In this document: positions 34,317 through 45,999 of the stretch, in pieces | Layout of the letters: the number at the start of each line of letters is the position of its first letter | Numbering within the stretch: the first letter of the stretch is position 1 | NCBI GenBank assembly: GCA_022419385.1 | Contig: JAJUBI010000008.1 | Span: forward strand, 2,046,001-2,110,000 | Direction: 5' to 3' | Source of the DNA: Paraconiothyrium sp. Pb-2020 | Taxonomy: Eukaryota > Ascomycota > Dothideomycetes > Pleosporales > Didymosphaeriaceae | DNA length: 64,000 nt | Notes under the pieces: generated by a model | The model's database searches: none | What the model was told of the DNA's origin: nothing | What the model saw: only the letters and a program-made list of their open reading frames with translations | Program-made: the position numbers and the translations under genes

Positions 34317-34589
34317 GTTGTCTGTCTAGGGGTGGTCTGGAGGAATGATAGATGGATGGTGGTGTTTACAAATATGCTGGAGGGGTAGCTCGGAGCTCGA
34401 GCGCGGGGCAAATCATATCTCAGAAACGCCGCGGGTATTCTGGCGTTCACAAGTTGGGTAAGCTAGGATGTCGTGCGATGGCGTCAAGTTATCATTACAA
34501 CGTCTAGAAGTCGCGACCAAGTCATGGCAAGTTGTACATGTGTATGTATTCACAGTTGATCTTACATGTGCTATTACAAGAGGGTATCT
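34317..34589. other. Spacer between COQ6 stop and ChaC start
   Basis: The 273 bp between two minus-strand genes should contain the ChaC promoter and the COQ6 3' end. No motif stands out. Confidence 0.4.
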
Positions 34590-36119
34590 TTACACACCAC
34601 CGGCAGCTCTGTTCATAAAGAATCCCTTGAGCGGACCCATTGCATCCACTGCTCTTAATCCTAGACTCCTAAGCCCTACAATAGGTCCCGACTCCACGCT
34701 ATACAAACGGTGTAGCTTATCGCACACGCCCAGCATCGCGTTATTCTCCGCATACCGCGCGCTATTGTAACTCTCCAGCGCTAATGTACTTCCGATATCC
34801 TGACCAGTCTCCACTGCATACGATATTGTGCGGACAAGTGCCGCGGCGTCGCCTTGACCTTGGTTTAGTCCTTGGCCTGCCAGTGGATGTATGGTGTGTG
34901 CGGCGTCTCCGACAAGGGCGACGCGTTCGCCGGTGTAGGTATCTGCGTGGCGCATACGGAGTGGGAAGGAGGCAACGGTGCCGGCTTGGACATCTGTTAC
35001 CCGCATGGGGATGGATCGTTCATTGACGGGTGTGTGTTTCTCGCGCCATGCGATCTCCTCCTCTTGTCCAGAAGGAAGGGTGTGTAGGTATTGGAGGTCG
35101 GTGGGGGATAGTCTGAAGCCTGCGTTCACCATGGCGACGAAGTCGGCGGAAGATAACGACTTGAGCTTTGCGGCACGTTCGGGAGTCGTGCTCCATACGA
35201 GTGTCGCGAAGTTGCCGGGCATCGGGAGCATGGCTATGGGGCCGCTGGGCAGAAAGCGCTGGTATGCGATCTTGTGATCTGGTCCACCCCAACCTGGCCC
35301 TGAGAGCTTCAGTGTTGCGACCACGCCATGTCTACTGTAGTCGAAGCCTCGAGAAGGTATTCCAGCGAAAGTTCGCACCGGGCTGTTGGCGCCATCTGCA
35401 CCCACGAGCAGTCTGGCTGCTAATGACTTGCCATTCGATAATGAAAGGACGGGCCATGAGGATAAGTCAAGCTGTTCTGTATCCGCTCCAAGCTCAATCG
35501 AATCTACCTTGGTAGAGGAGAATGTGTCCACTCCCCCCAGCTCTTCGAGACGCCCCAGCAGCGCAGAGACCGTGTTGACGTTCTCAATCATGTACGCGAT
35601 AGTAGTGGGCTGGGTCGGTTTGCGGGGGCCGAGGGGTCGCGCCGTGTCCCAATCGAAGGATATGCGAGCGTCGGACACACCGTCCCATACCTGCATCTCT
35701 TGGTAGGGTTGGATTCTGGAGGTGTTCGCATGCCGCCATGCCCCGATTTCTACATTCACGTATCAGCAATCGCACATATGACGAAATCGTGCGCGCTTGC
35801 CCTGTAGGTTCTTCACGGAGGCCGGTGTCAGCGAGCTGCACCTGTTGGAGAAGCTGTCCAAACTCGCATCTTTCTGCAAGCGATTTCTCTCTAAATCTTG
35901 CCCCTCAATGAGCGCAACCTTGAGCTTATTGGTGATTGGGGATGCTTTCAGGCCAGCTAACAGGCTGAGCCCGGCTGGTCCACCACCGACACATACTACA
36001 TCGTATATCTCAGGCGCACTTGGAGAGGTCGACGCAAACCTCCGCTGCAACCGTATGCGAAATCGTGCGGCGGGTGGAGAGGCGGCCTGGTGCGCTCTAA
36101 AAGGTATCCGAGGCGGCAT
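34590..36119 (-). CDS. COQ6: Ubiquinone biosynthesis flavin monooxygenase Coq6
   Basis: Two exons (36119-35801, 35749-34590) joined by a 51-nt GC-AG intron (donor GCAAGC) give 492 residues. Coq6 hydroxylates the ring of the ubiquinone precursor at C5 on the matrix side of the inner mitochondrial membrane. The N-terminus is Arg/Ala-rich and fits a mitochondrial presequence (MPPRIPFRAHQAAS...RRFAS). The FAD-binding fold is in VVCVGGGPAGLSLL (about 41-54), the DG motif in LLVGADGANSPVR, and the second FAD motif in VALVGDAAHTIHPLAGQGLN. The ARYAENNAMLGVCDKLHRLY block is typical of Coq6. The GC donor is required: no GT donor keeps the frame across KNLQ-EIGAWR. Confidence 0.95.
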
Positions 36120-36915
36120 CGCGGGCCTTTCAAGCGAATCGCATTGGTGAGATGTTATGTGCCGTTGCTATCGAGAGGAATGTTGGGAGCGTGGTGTTAC
36201 CCATTGTTTGCAGCGGCGATGATGGCACGATGCGCTTGACGGAAGCTAGGCCGCTCCTAGCTAGCTTTCCCGACCTCCGGAAAGCTCCTTCACGTGTTCG
36301 TTCCTTCACCTGGGCACAGTGTTTCATCTCAACTACGCACGCGTGTGGCCTTTACCTCCATGTCATGTACCCCATGTACCCCACGTCTTCAATTGCCTCA
36401 TCTCGCGTCCAAGCGATGATATTACATGTTGCAAGTCCGCTCTGCGACATGTTGTCCGAAGACACACCAGAAGATCGTCGAAGTCAACATTCTCGGATCA
36501 AGCTAATCAACAGATAACCCCTCACCACCAACCATGGAAAACGACCTTGGAGCAATGGCATTAGTAGAGCGGATTGCAATGCTATGAACACCACTCGTTC
36601 ACAGCGGCGCCTCGCAACGGCAACTTGCGCGGTTATTCGCTTCATAATAGTCCTCATTGGAAGTTGGCTCTGTTCAACCGAGCCATCATGACGCGAACGC
36701 AGCCCAGAAGCAAATCATGCATGGCCGGAGGAAGGAAATGCGAATCGCATAAATTCCTAGTCTCGGTATCAGTATCGCTTTAAGCTTCTGAACGGTGACT
36801 TCTGATCTTCATTCCGACCGTTTCTTATCTGCATTCCTTCTTCAGTCTTTCACTTCTTTGAGGTCTATATTTCAGCACTACATTTCTTCACGGAAACCCT
36901 TTTTTGCTTCATCCA
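36120..36915. other. Intergenic, divergent promoters
   Basis: About 0.8 kb between the COQ6 start and the start of the disordered protein. The final 120 bp are rich in TTC/CTT pyrimidine tracts. No gene is recognised. Confidence 0.4.
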
Positions 36916-38565
36916 ATGCAACCTCCCCCTCATCCTGAGTCCGTCTCGCGGAGCGGCCGAGAAACCCAAGCGCACCGCCAAAGCCCTGCGGTCGCACAAG
37001 ACGGCATCGCACCCGACGAGTATCCAACATTCACGCGACCCAGCAGTCCGGAGCTAGATGAATCTAAGCGATACACAGATGAAGCGCCTAAGAGGAAACG
37101 GATGCACCCATGGTCATCCCGTCGTGATTCAAACTCAGAAAGCGGAGATGACTGCGACCGGCCACTTGCAAGAAGACTCTCTCGAAAAGCTTCCACAGTT
37201 CTCCAAAAGTTCACTCCCCAGCGTACTCGTAGCAATTCGTCTTCTGCACGAGCGCAGGGCCTCCCAGAGGAGCCGGAAGAGGTCGAAGAGCATGTGGCGC
37301 TGGTTGCAAAGAGACGACAGGTCTCTGCAGAAAGGCGGCGCTCGTCACTGCGGAAACTCAAGGACTTCGTCAACAAAATACGCAAAGACTCTGCAGGGCC
37401 GACGAAAACCTTCCTGCCGGCCCCTCCGCTGGATCAAGATGATCTTGCCATGGGATTGATGCAAACGTATTGTCCTGGGAGGGCTCCTTCCCCCGCGGGT
37501 GAGGATCCCGAGCTGATTTACATGACTGGGGCCCTGTCAACACCCGCGCCAGAAGACAGCTCGCGGAATCAAAATGAAAACATCAGCCTAGATCCTCTCT
37601 TGAATTCCAACTTAACGGAGAGTAAACGTCGAAAGGCATCCACTGCTGCCGGTAGCCTGGACTCCGACTCTGGGACTAATGCAGTTACAGCAGCTACTAG
37701 TATGGACGTTGATATGGACGATGGGCGTGCAGTCGGGCTTCTTCCACCGGCGAGTCTCACCGGCTACAAGCCTCCACCCACTCCTAAGAACAGGCGCGCT
37801 CGCCACTACCCATACAATGCACTGCCCAACTTCCCCAACCGTCGTAACACCTTCAAGAGGGAGTTCATACTTCCTTCCAAGTCTCAACGCCGCGATGTTA
37901 CCGCCGCTTTATCTACCCGCCACATCGCCCCTTGGGTCCCTCCCTCAACCACCTCCTCAGATAACCCACACGATTCCACCTCCACAATCGGCGTCCTCCC
38001 CTCCCTCTCCTCCGAGAATACCATATCGCACATCAGCATCCCCACCTACGCACTGCCCACCACCGCAACGTCCTCAACCGGATACCTACATACGCCATCC
38101 CTCCTTCAATTCCACGAAAGCCGTCCTATGCGCACAGATCAGTGTCCCGTCTCTTCATCCATCCTTCATACCGCGATCTCGGACGAGGCATCGCGGTCTA
38201 CGTTCGCGCCGCCGAGCCCTGGTTTAATAGCACCTCCACCTTCCACCTCAAACAGCGTAACGCCAGGCTTCGTCCTTGAGACAGAGCCACAGGTGCCAGC
38301 TGGGTGCCCTCCCCTTGTCTCCCAGCAACGCGATACACTCCACGTACCCGACCTCGACACGCGGCCGTCCACGGCAACGGATTCGACGTTCGAGGGCGGG
38401 GAGTTGAGGTTGAGAAGGTCGGGCAGTTTGAGGCGCGATACGACTGCGTTGGAGGGGATGGAGGGCTTGGAAGGGTATGAGTATGTGCAGAAGGCACTTG
38501 GGTGGTTGGGGAGTTGTGGATGTGGTATAGAAGGGTGTGGGTGCGAGGAGATGAAAACGCGGTAG
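36916..38565 (+). CDS. Hypothetical disordered Ser/Pro-rich protein
   Basis: A single uninterrupted frame of 549 codons from an ATG at 36916 (MQPPPHPESVSRSGRE). An upstream in-frame TTG is unlikely to be used. The protein has no recognisable domain. It is rich in Ser, Pro, Arg and Thr, with basic clusters that could be nuclear localisation signals (PKRKRMHPW, SKRRKAS), a short possible helix (RRSSLRKLKDFVNKIRKD), an acidic VDMDDG patch and a C-terminal block with a cysteine cluster (YEYVQKALGWLGSCGCGIEGCGC). The length of the frame, with Ser/Pro-rich coding throughout, supports a real gene. The C-terminal YVQKALGWLG-CGC block is the part most likely to be conserved. Function unknown. Confidence 0.7.
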   Translation: MQPPPHPESVSRSGRETQAHRQSPAVAQDGIAPDEYPTFTRPSSPELDESKRYTDEAPKRKRMHPWSSRRDSNSESGDDCDRPLARRLSRKASTVLQKFTPQRTRSNSSSARAQGLPEEPEEVEEHVALVAKRRQVSAERRRSSLRKLKDFVNKIRKDSAGPTKTFLPAPPLDQDDLAMGLMQTYCPGRAPSPAGEDPELIYMTGALSTPAPEDSSRNQNENISLDPLLNSNLTESKRRKASTAAGSLDSDSGTNAVTAATSMDVDMDDGRAVGLLPPASLTGYKPPPTPKNRRARHYPYNALPNFPNRRNTFKREFILPSKSQRRDVTAALSTRHIAPWVPPSTTSSDNPHDSTSTIGVLPSLSSENTISHISIPTYALPTTATSSTGYLHTPSLLQFHESRPMRTDQCPVSSSILHTAISDEASRSTFAPPSPGLIAPPPSTSNSVTPGFVLETEPQVPAGCPPLVSQQRDTLHVPDLDTRPSTATDSTFEGGELRLRRSGSLRRDTTALEGMEGLEGYEYVQKALGWLGSCGCGIEGCGCEEMKTR

Positions 38566-38883
38566 GGAGGTTGAGGTGGTAGAGGCGTAGGGTGTATAGA
38601 GGGTGTAGCGCAATTGTAGATTTGATTCCGTGTATCAGGACGATATGTCTTCTGCTACTTGCGCTGTCGCTGCTTGCCGAATCGCCTAGTTTCGCTCCCG
38701 TTGCTGAAGGTAACATCTACTCTCATCGTTAGCAGCCACCCTCACGTCCGCTCACCTCCAGGTTCTCGTAGGAGCTGTGCGCGCAAAACCTTCTTCCACG
38801 CATCATATATCTCTCATGCAGCTGTTGAAGCTCTTCTCGAGGCAGAGCAAGCGAGAAGAGCCATGCCTTCCTCCAACTGCTTC

Positions 38884-39123
38884 TTATGCCCATGACCAGG
38901 TCCGGACGAACGTCTCTAGGCCTACGGCGCACCGCACGTGCAGACCGCGCTCGGTTCCAATGCTAGGTTTGATTACTTCGGCTCCAAACATTGACATGGT
39001 AGACGTGAAGTAAACGTCTACATCGCCTTCTTCGGACGGCGAAGGCGGCTCTTGGTCTTCTGGGGCGTCGTAGGTTGCGGAGGGAGTTGCACCTGACGAT
39101 GGCGAGGGATGGGCTGTGGTCAT
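38884..39123 (-). CDS. Possible small hypothetical protein (79 aa)
   Basis: An ATG-started frame (MTTAHPSPSSGATPSATYDA) with an acidic Pro/Ser-rich N-terminal half and a more ordered second half (VDVYFTSTMSMFGAEVIKPS, LHVRCAVGLETFVRTW). There is no known domain and no obvious intron. The amino-acid pattern is more protein-like than neighbouring frames, but there is no independent support. Confidence 0.25.
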   Translation of the reverse strand: MTTAHPSPSSGATPSATYDAPEDQEPPSPSEEGDVDVYFTSTMSMFGAEVIKPSIGTERGLHVRCAVGLETFVRTWSWA

Positions 39124-39247
39124 GCTATGCGCGAGCTTATACCGCCTTTTGGGGCAGAGTGAGGAGAGAACGAGGTGATACGAGATGTCTTTGGTTTGAA
39201 CAATGCTTAGGCGTGCCGTTGCTAGTGCCCGATAGCGTGTGGAAAGG

Positions 39248-39286
39248 TGCGTACTATGGGTGCGTACTATGGGTGCGTACTATGGT
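39248..39286. repeat. Three tandem copies of a 13-bp repeat
   Basis: TGCGTACTATGGG is repeated three times without interruption (the third copy ends in T instead of G). It is non-coding as far as I can see. Confidence 0.85.
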
Positions 39287-41789
39287 CAGTTTGTAAAACG
39301 CAGTCAGGCTAGATGTGGAGGTCTTAGCTGTGGAGAGAGATAGAAGTTGGGAAGTACGAGTGGTTGAATGCTACTGATTCGATTGAGTTCGACGGGCAAG
39401 TTCGATGGGCAGTTTCTGGGGTCATGGGCAATGACTGCTGTCTATGGTAGAGGTCGAGGTGTGGATTCAAGGCATCGTGAGAGTCAAGGCTGTACGAGGT
39501 ATTCTGTAGATACAAGGCTACAAAATACTGGAAACATGTTGGTGCGCACGCGAGGGCGTTTTGTGCGGCGTGGTTAGGCGGCAATGATCGCGATGACTGC
39601 GCGACATTGGACAAGTGTGAACGAATAACACAAAGGGCCTCTATCCTATACTCTTGGATGAAGATGGAAGACGATAGGTTCTATGCATGTGCGAATTGTG
39701 AGAGCGTTGACGATAGGGCTGCGTGGCTGCTCCTAAACCGATACCTGTCGCGTCAGATGCGCGTTGTGTTGATGCATTCACCCAGGCCACCACGCCAACC
39801 ACCTCGCTTACAGCCAATGAGCCCCGACGTGCTTCTAGACTCATCGCATCATACATCATGTCGTCCCGCGGGAGGCTTGAACAAGGCGGAAATTGGACAA
39901 TGAAAATCCAACGGTTCGTGCCGAGCGCCACCTTGACCGCGCCCCCCGGCCCCGGTGTCTCAGACGGAGGCCGCACCCAAGGCCAGTAAATTGTCCACAA
40001 ACTTCCTCGAAAAACATCCTCCACAGTCTGCACAGCTTCGCGTCACATTGACAAACTTGGCTTTCTCGTTTGAATTCTCTCCCATCCGCACACGACGCCG
40101 TTTCTGAAGAAACACTGCGCTCCAGTTCACGCGAGATGGTGATAAAACCACATTCCACGAGAGACTCTTTTGCGACCCGTCGCGCGCGAATTTATGCGAA
40201 GCATTTCGTGGCTTGCGAAGCACTTTTCTGAGCTGTCCGCGCCGTGTCTGCTCCGAAGACACTCGTACTAACACTGCGTAGAACCTCGACGGGCACGTAA
40301 TGCCACTTTAAACAGCTAGTCTATAAGACGCTCATTAGGCGCGACACCGTTGGATCGCTTCCCGGTCGTCCGCACGAATCCTGCCCATTGACCGACGCGC
40401 TACTTCACACCCACACAACGGCTTTGCTCCTTCCCGTTTGTCACTGGCCAATTTACTGTAGGAGTCAATGCCTGGCTTCACAATTGGCTCGTAGGGAAAC
40501 ACACGCACAAAGCTTATACCAACGACAGTTTGCTCTTCGAGTAACCTCCACCGAATCTTCCAATCGCTGAGCTGGATGCGTGGATGCGGTGCTGTATAGT
40601 ACCCTTTGGGAACACACACCTGCGGTCGACTGCACCCCACAGCAGGTGCAACGAACCTGCTATCGAGAACACTTAAGGCACACTAGTCGCAGATATTTCG
40701 AAGAGGAAACATGCCATTTCACGACCATCGTTCAGTGAGATAAACCTCCAAAGCATTTGTGCACTGCGGTTAGCCGAAGTTGGGATCTGGCGGAGGCCAT
40801 ACGCGAGATGTGATGATTTTGCTCTGTAAAGGTAGCGTGGGAGGTCGGCCATCGAACTGGCGTGGATTCTGATAAAGCAGGTACACTCAGGGGGAATGCA
40901 TCGCAGGCTGATTCACGGTGTGTCGCGGCGACTTCAACAGAAACTGCGACTAGTCAGTTGGCTGTTGGCGAATTTAGGCCTACTGCTTCGGCGCCACGGG
41001 CGAATCATTAGTGGCAAATTTCGTGCTTGATACTGCACGACTGATAGCAAATAGAAACGCACTGTGGATGATATAAGTGTAAGATTGTGTTCAAGAACGG
41101 CTGCCAACGTCTTAGCTGCTCATATTTAAGAGGAATTGAAGTCTTAGCTTAGTGAATGGCCATGGTATAAATGTGTTGGCAGATATGAGACCGATAATTC
41201 GGAAAAAGTGAATGGGATTCTGACGTTTGGATAGCCCACAGTGCAGGTGCCGTAGAGTAGCCAGCTCTACCTTCGGTCCGATTGTTATCGTTTGCGAAGT
41301 AGCTTTGATTACGTATGTATGAGGTCTCTATAAGTCAATTGGCTGGCAATCGTTGGGGTTGGCTCCTTGATAGTAGTTCACGCCAGAGTAAGTGCCATCC
41401 AAGGTGCTTTATCAACTGCATAGTTGACCGCTCATGAACATTCGGCATCGAAGCTGCCCTAATACCAAGAGAAGTGGCACCTTCCGTTCACAAAGCACCG
41501 ATGAAGCTCTGGTCGCGCACGTCTGTTCGATTGCCCCTCGACACAACACAGGCAAGTCTAAGCTTTAGTTCCTCCGCGTCTGACACCATTAGTTTCAGCC
41601 TCGTGATAATCGATATCGACTAAACCCCTAGGGTTGACATGTGCATGAGGCGAGTTCTCGACGTTGACGCGACGGGGGAAATACTGCATCACGGCTGTGC
41701 ACGAATTTCCACCTTCTGCAGCTAAAAACTTGATCTCCCGTGGCATCCAAATACGGTTCACCGGTTAAGGCTTGTAATCTTTGTCGTAG

Positions 41790-43920
41790 GATTCAATAGC
41801 TTCCGATGAGCCGCGCTCGTGCCAACAGGTGTACTGTTACGAGGCAAGATGTGTCATGCACGCAGTCTATGCACAAAGCCTAAGGCTAGATTGCGCTTCT
41901 TGGTTGGGTTCGATCCCATTGGTCATCCTAAGTATCTCGTGTTGGACAGGATTTGACTGGGATGCAACTTTTATGTGGTACAGTACAGCTCGCCCCAATT
42001 AGGAGGCTTAGTGAGGCATAATGTCGGGTGTCTGTACTGAAATATATCCAGCTTGGCAGTGGCCAACTCCCATGCAAATTTCGTCTTTGCGAACCTTCCA
42101 ATCCTCCCGCCTTGGACCCGAAGCTAGACCTCCGAGCCGGGGGGAGAGCCTGTGCGTCATCCAAAAGAAGTGGGCTGCGCAGATCTTCAGCTTAAGGCTG
42201 TCCGTCACTTCGAAGGCATAGAACAGGCGATAATATACCCTTTGGCTAGACACTAGGTAGAAATCATTTCGGGATCAATGTCGAGGTGTTCTCGAACCGT
42301 GAGGACTAGAGGCCTGGTGTCAATCATCGCAGTAAGCACTGCGTCGCATTGTACAGTTCATTCACTCGCTTGGATAGGACATCGTATCACTCGCGTTCGC
42401 CCTTGATTGCCTGGCTTGGACGAGTTCTTGGAATTTCCGCCGCAGGATTGAGCTCCTATCCCGCCTCCCCGGCCAACCCGTGGCACTGACCGGTCATCGG
42501 TAGAGAAGGCCGAAGCTTACTCCAATATGGCCCCCGTTCTCAATCGTGGATTATAAGCGACAACTTAATGTCGTGGCACTGTCCTTCGGCAAGCATGCTA
42601 GTTATCAGATACGACAGCGTAGCACATTACGGCATCGGTACCGAATTGGGCCTGTAGGCTGTCGTTGAATGAAAGGACTGCAAAAGGTCATGCGATTGAC
42701 AAGCATTCTTCGGCTTGAGCTCGAAGATGATAAGTTGTGGAAGTACAAGCGAGCTATGAAACCCTTATTGTGTTGTCTGTTCGGAAGAAACGTGCCGTTG
42801 ACGAAAGGAGGCTGTTATGCCAAGCAACCGTGTTCGTTTTTTGGAAAGGCAGATGCCCCGTACATGCTGTCTTAATGGCCATACGCAATGCGCTAGATGT
42901 AAACGCTGCAACAGAACATGGGAGAAGATCCACATATAGCGTTCTTTGGCATGTTTTGGGATTGCATACTTCATGACATACGTATGTCATGTATCAGAAG
43001 ATCTCCTTGCCAATCAAGCCCATGTGGTCACTTTTTGGCAGTGACGCGGACCTCAGTGACCGGGAAACCGGAAGATCGCTGTCAATGTATGCTGGAAAGC
43101 TGTGGAAGTTCATGGAACAACGTTCGTGACTGAGAAGCCAATCGGACGTCAAGCATCAAAACCTTGTTCGCTAGAGTGTTTGTTTTGATCTGCGGACCAT
43201 AGATGCATGCGCCCTATCGCTTGGTCCTTCACCCAGCCACTCGATTTACGCCAGACTAACGACACAATCTCATTCTACGCCATCCATCTGTGACAGATCA
43301 GCCAAATCGGAGCAACAGCACCAACACAGCCAGCGCATCACTGTTTACCTTGGCGTGAACCTGAGACGCACCCGTATCCAACGGTTGCGCACAGACGGCG
43401 AACGTAGATGTACGTTCACTGCCAAGCAAATGAGGTCATTGCTATCGAAGATTTTGTAATTTCTCCGCATCATTCTGGATTCTTCGACAGGAGCACTCCT
43501 TTCTTGCAACGTTTTCTCGATGGATCTCGATCCTACACTCACTATAGCTTACTCTTGTCAATACCCACTCACGAATCCTTAAACTCTGTGAAGAACCCGA
43601 CGAGCAAGGGGATGGGCTTCCTTGAGCGCCGGCCATGTCATGTAGCGAACTAGTGGACTAACAGCGTTGTTTGAACGTTATTATACAGGCTGTTATTCCT
43701 GAGCGCTCCCTGGATACTATACTAATGCTGCAATAGGTCCCATATCTCGCCTTCTCTTAGCGCCCGAGTCGACAGTATCCGGCCGAAGCTACGTAGCAGT
43801 CGCCCCACGCATACCCAGCGGACAATGGAATCGAGCCGCAGCTAGATCTCTTCCTAGCAATCATGCCCACGGGAAGGGCCGTCCCGCTGGTGTTGGTATC
43901 GAAACATATTCCGCTGAGTG
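41790..43920. repeat. Degenerate dispersed repeat, copy R1
   Basis: Blocks at about 41800-41990, 43330-43430 and 43780-43910 match, in the same order, blocks at about 54295-54490, 55630-55720 and 56110-56230 (examples: GAGCCGCGCTCG, GCGTGAACCTGAGAC, CCCACGCATACCCA). Block 42400-42500 matches 45080-45190 (ACTGACCGGT context). No long frame survives, so these look like old copies of an unidentified mobile or duplicated element. Confidence 0.45.
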
Positions 43921-45079
43921 GGCTTGATACAAAGATATGTTCAGGGCTTGGATAGGATGTAGACCTTGAAGTACCGTAGTACATATGGATTAGGGCGGCC
44001 CTCTAGCTCGAGAAGTCACGACAAAGCGTAGTTTGAATGTTTACTAGACGATCGTACCGCCATTTGCCAAGTGACGGGACGGAGAACACACGTTAGATTG
44101 GAAGAGAAACCACATCCACGAACCACTCTGTGTCTTCTTGGTGGTTGTGGAATTTATAAGGACCTATCCCCTAGGTATTGTGATCACGATAGATGTGTCA
44201 ATGTATTACTATATACCGAAAGATTATAAGGATACTTGAAACAAGAGTGATGATCCGCCCCGCGAACCTCTTCAATTCCAAGGAACTGAACCAACGTTAG
44301 AACATTAGACGGTTCGTGGGACGCCGTGAGGAGGTACTCTTCCTGCTTTAGACTCGATCAACGCTCTGTCTGCGCACTTCCATTTAGTTCGCAACGCAAC
44401 ACACGCAAGCCTAAAACCTCAGTCATAACGGCGATTGATAACGGTTGCCTCAATCTTCTGTTTATCGATTCACCACGTACGCCATTCATGTCGTTTGAGA
44501 TACGCACGGGGGTTTTTCGCCTAGCGCAGGGTAGAAATCTGACGATTACGGCTGTGAAGAGTCGTGCACCTTTAGGACTGTAACCGTAAAGTCTCTCCAT
44601 TACTCTAGTTCTCTAGCCCTCCCGATCTTTCTCACCGGTTGACAACCCGTATTTGAGAAATTAGGGGCCAGCCATGTCTGACGGGCTGCGGGTTCGTCGG
44701 CAGGGTGGCACAAGCCAGGAAGTACTACGCACGCAGCGACTTTTCATGCAACTCTAAGCTCACGGATTGGAATGATCTCGGTTCGTTACGCCAGTAGCTC
44801 GGATGGAAAACGTTCCAACCCATAGGCAGATAATCCCTGTAAAGGACACCGTCCAGAAACAATGCTGTCCCTCATCCCGGTGGCTAGGAAGGTGATGCGA
44901 CACCCGATACCCGGGGCTCCACTCGAGCATGGTAGTCCAAACGTTATATGCTAGCGATGGGCAAGATGCCTTAGTCCAATCATTCCAGCTAGCGATATGC
45001 GGCAATGTCTATCTAGTAACTAATGCACTAGCCTCATTAGAGGCATGTGTCTGCCTCGTTTGTACTTGCCCTAGATCGT

Positions 45080-45700
45080 TTGCTTGGACGAGAGCGTCTT
45101 CTCTTTGAGATGCCCCTGTAGTATCGTGCATCTATCCCGCTGCCCCGACCAACGTGCAGCACTGACCGGTAACGAGGGTCAACAGAAGGTCAGTCAAGCC
45201 CCAGACGCCAACATCTTGTGATATGGGATCACTTGAGCTGGTGATTTTCGTCCCACAATGCATATTTCCTCTAACCAACAGGTACTGTGTACGCGAATGC
45301 AGCTCGACAGGCTGATCGTATGGCCTTCCAGAAGGCAATGGATACCGATCTGATCGATTGTGGCTGGAACTCGGAAGATCTAGACGCTAGCATGCCGCGA
45401 TGGATCTGAGTGCCAACTAGATTGGGACAAGTCGCTGTTGTCATGTTTCAAATCACTTGTTTTGATCGTCCGGCTGACGAACGCAGGGGCCTATTCGCTT
45501 TGCTCCTCCACCCGCGTCCCCTACCTGCTGAACCAATAGACATCTTCCCATTACTTTGCGTCAGGTATTAACGGGCTAGACGAAGCTCAACATTATGCTG
45601 GAGGTGAAAGTTGCCCCGTCGTTGCTTACCTTGGCGTACATTTCGTCCCTATAGAGGCCGTACAGACCTTGTATCGTGGAAGAGCACTGGGCGAAAACAA
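45080..45700. repeat. Degenerate dispersed repeat, partial copy R2
   Basis: Two blocks (about 45080-45190 and 45440-45690) resemble parts of R1 at about 42400-42500 and 43180-43430, including TTTTGATC, CTTACCTTGGCGT and TTGGACGAG motifs in the same order. It is more diverged than R1 versus R3. Confidence 0.35.
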
Positions 45701-45999
45701 AAGACTTCCCCAGCTACAGTGTCGTTTCAACGAATCCGGTGGTTCGAATGTTACAAACTTCCTGTATTCACTGGGACTTTTCACGCGTCAAATAAGCATT
45801 ATTTTGTGGCTGCGGAACGTGTTGCCTTGCCAGTTACCGCAACACGCTTCGACGACTGAGCTTGCTACAACGTGGATTTACGTTCATCCACATCTTCCAC
45901 CAGCTTATATGCAGGGAGTTCCTATCGACGCAGGAACAGAAAGCCAGCCAATAGTTCCCCGCCCAGACACCCTATCGACCGTGCCACCGTTCCACGTGA

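Larger units (their letters stand above)
38566..41780. other. Gene-poor region right of the disordered protein
   Basis: Apart from the possible 79-aa frame and the 13-bp repeat, this 3.2 kb contains only short overlapping frames without domains, splice structure or RNA-gene signatures. It marks the start of the repeat-rich compartment. Confidence 0.4.

Noticed and set aside
41900..41925. tRNA-like B box (GGTTCGATCC)
   Set aside because: No A box, no T-arm pairing and no acceptor stem; likewise at about 7516 and 47252.
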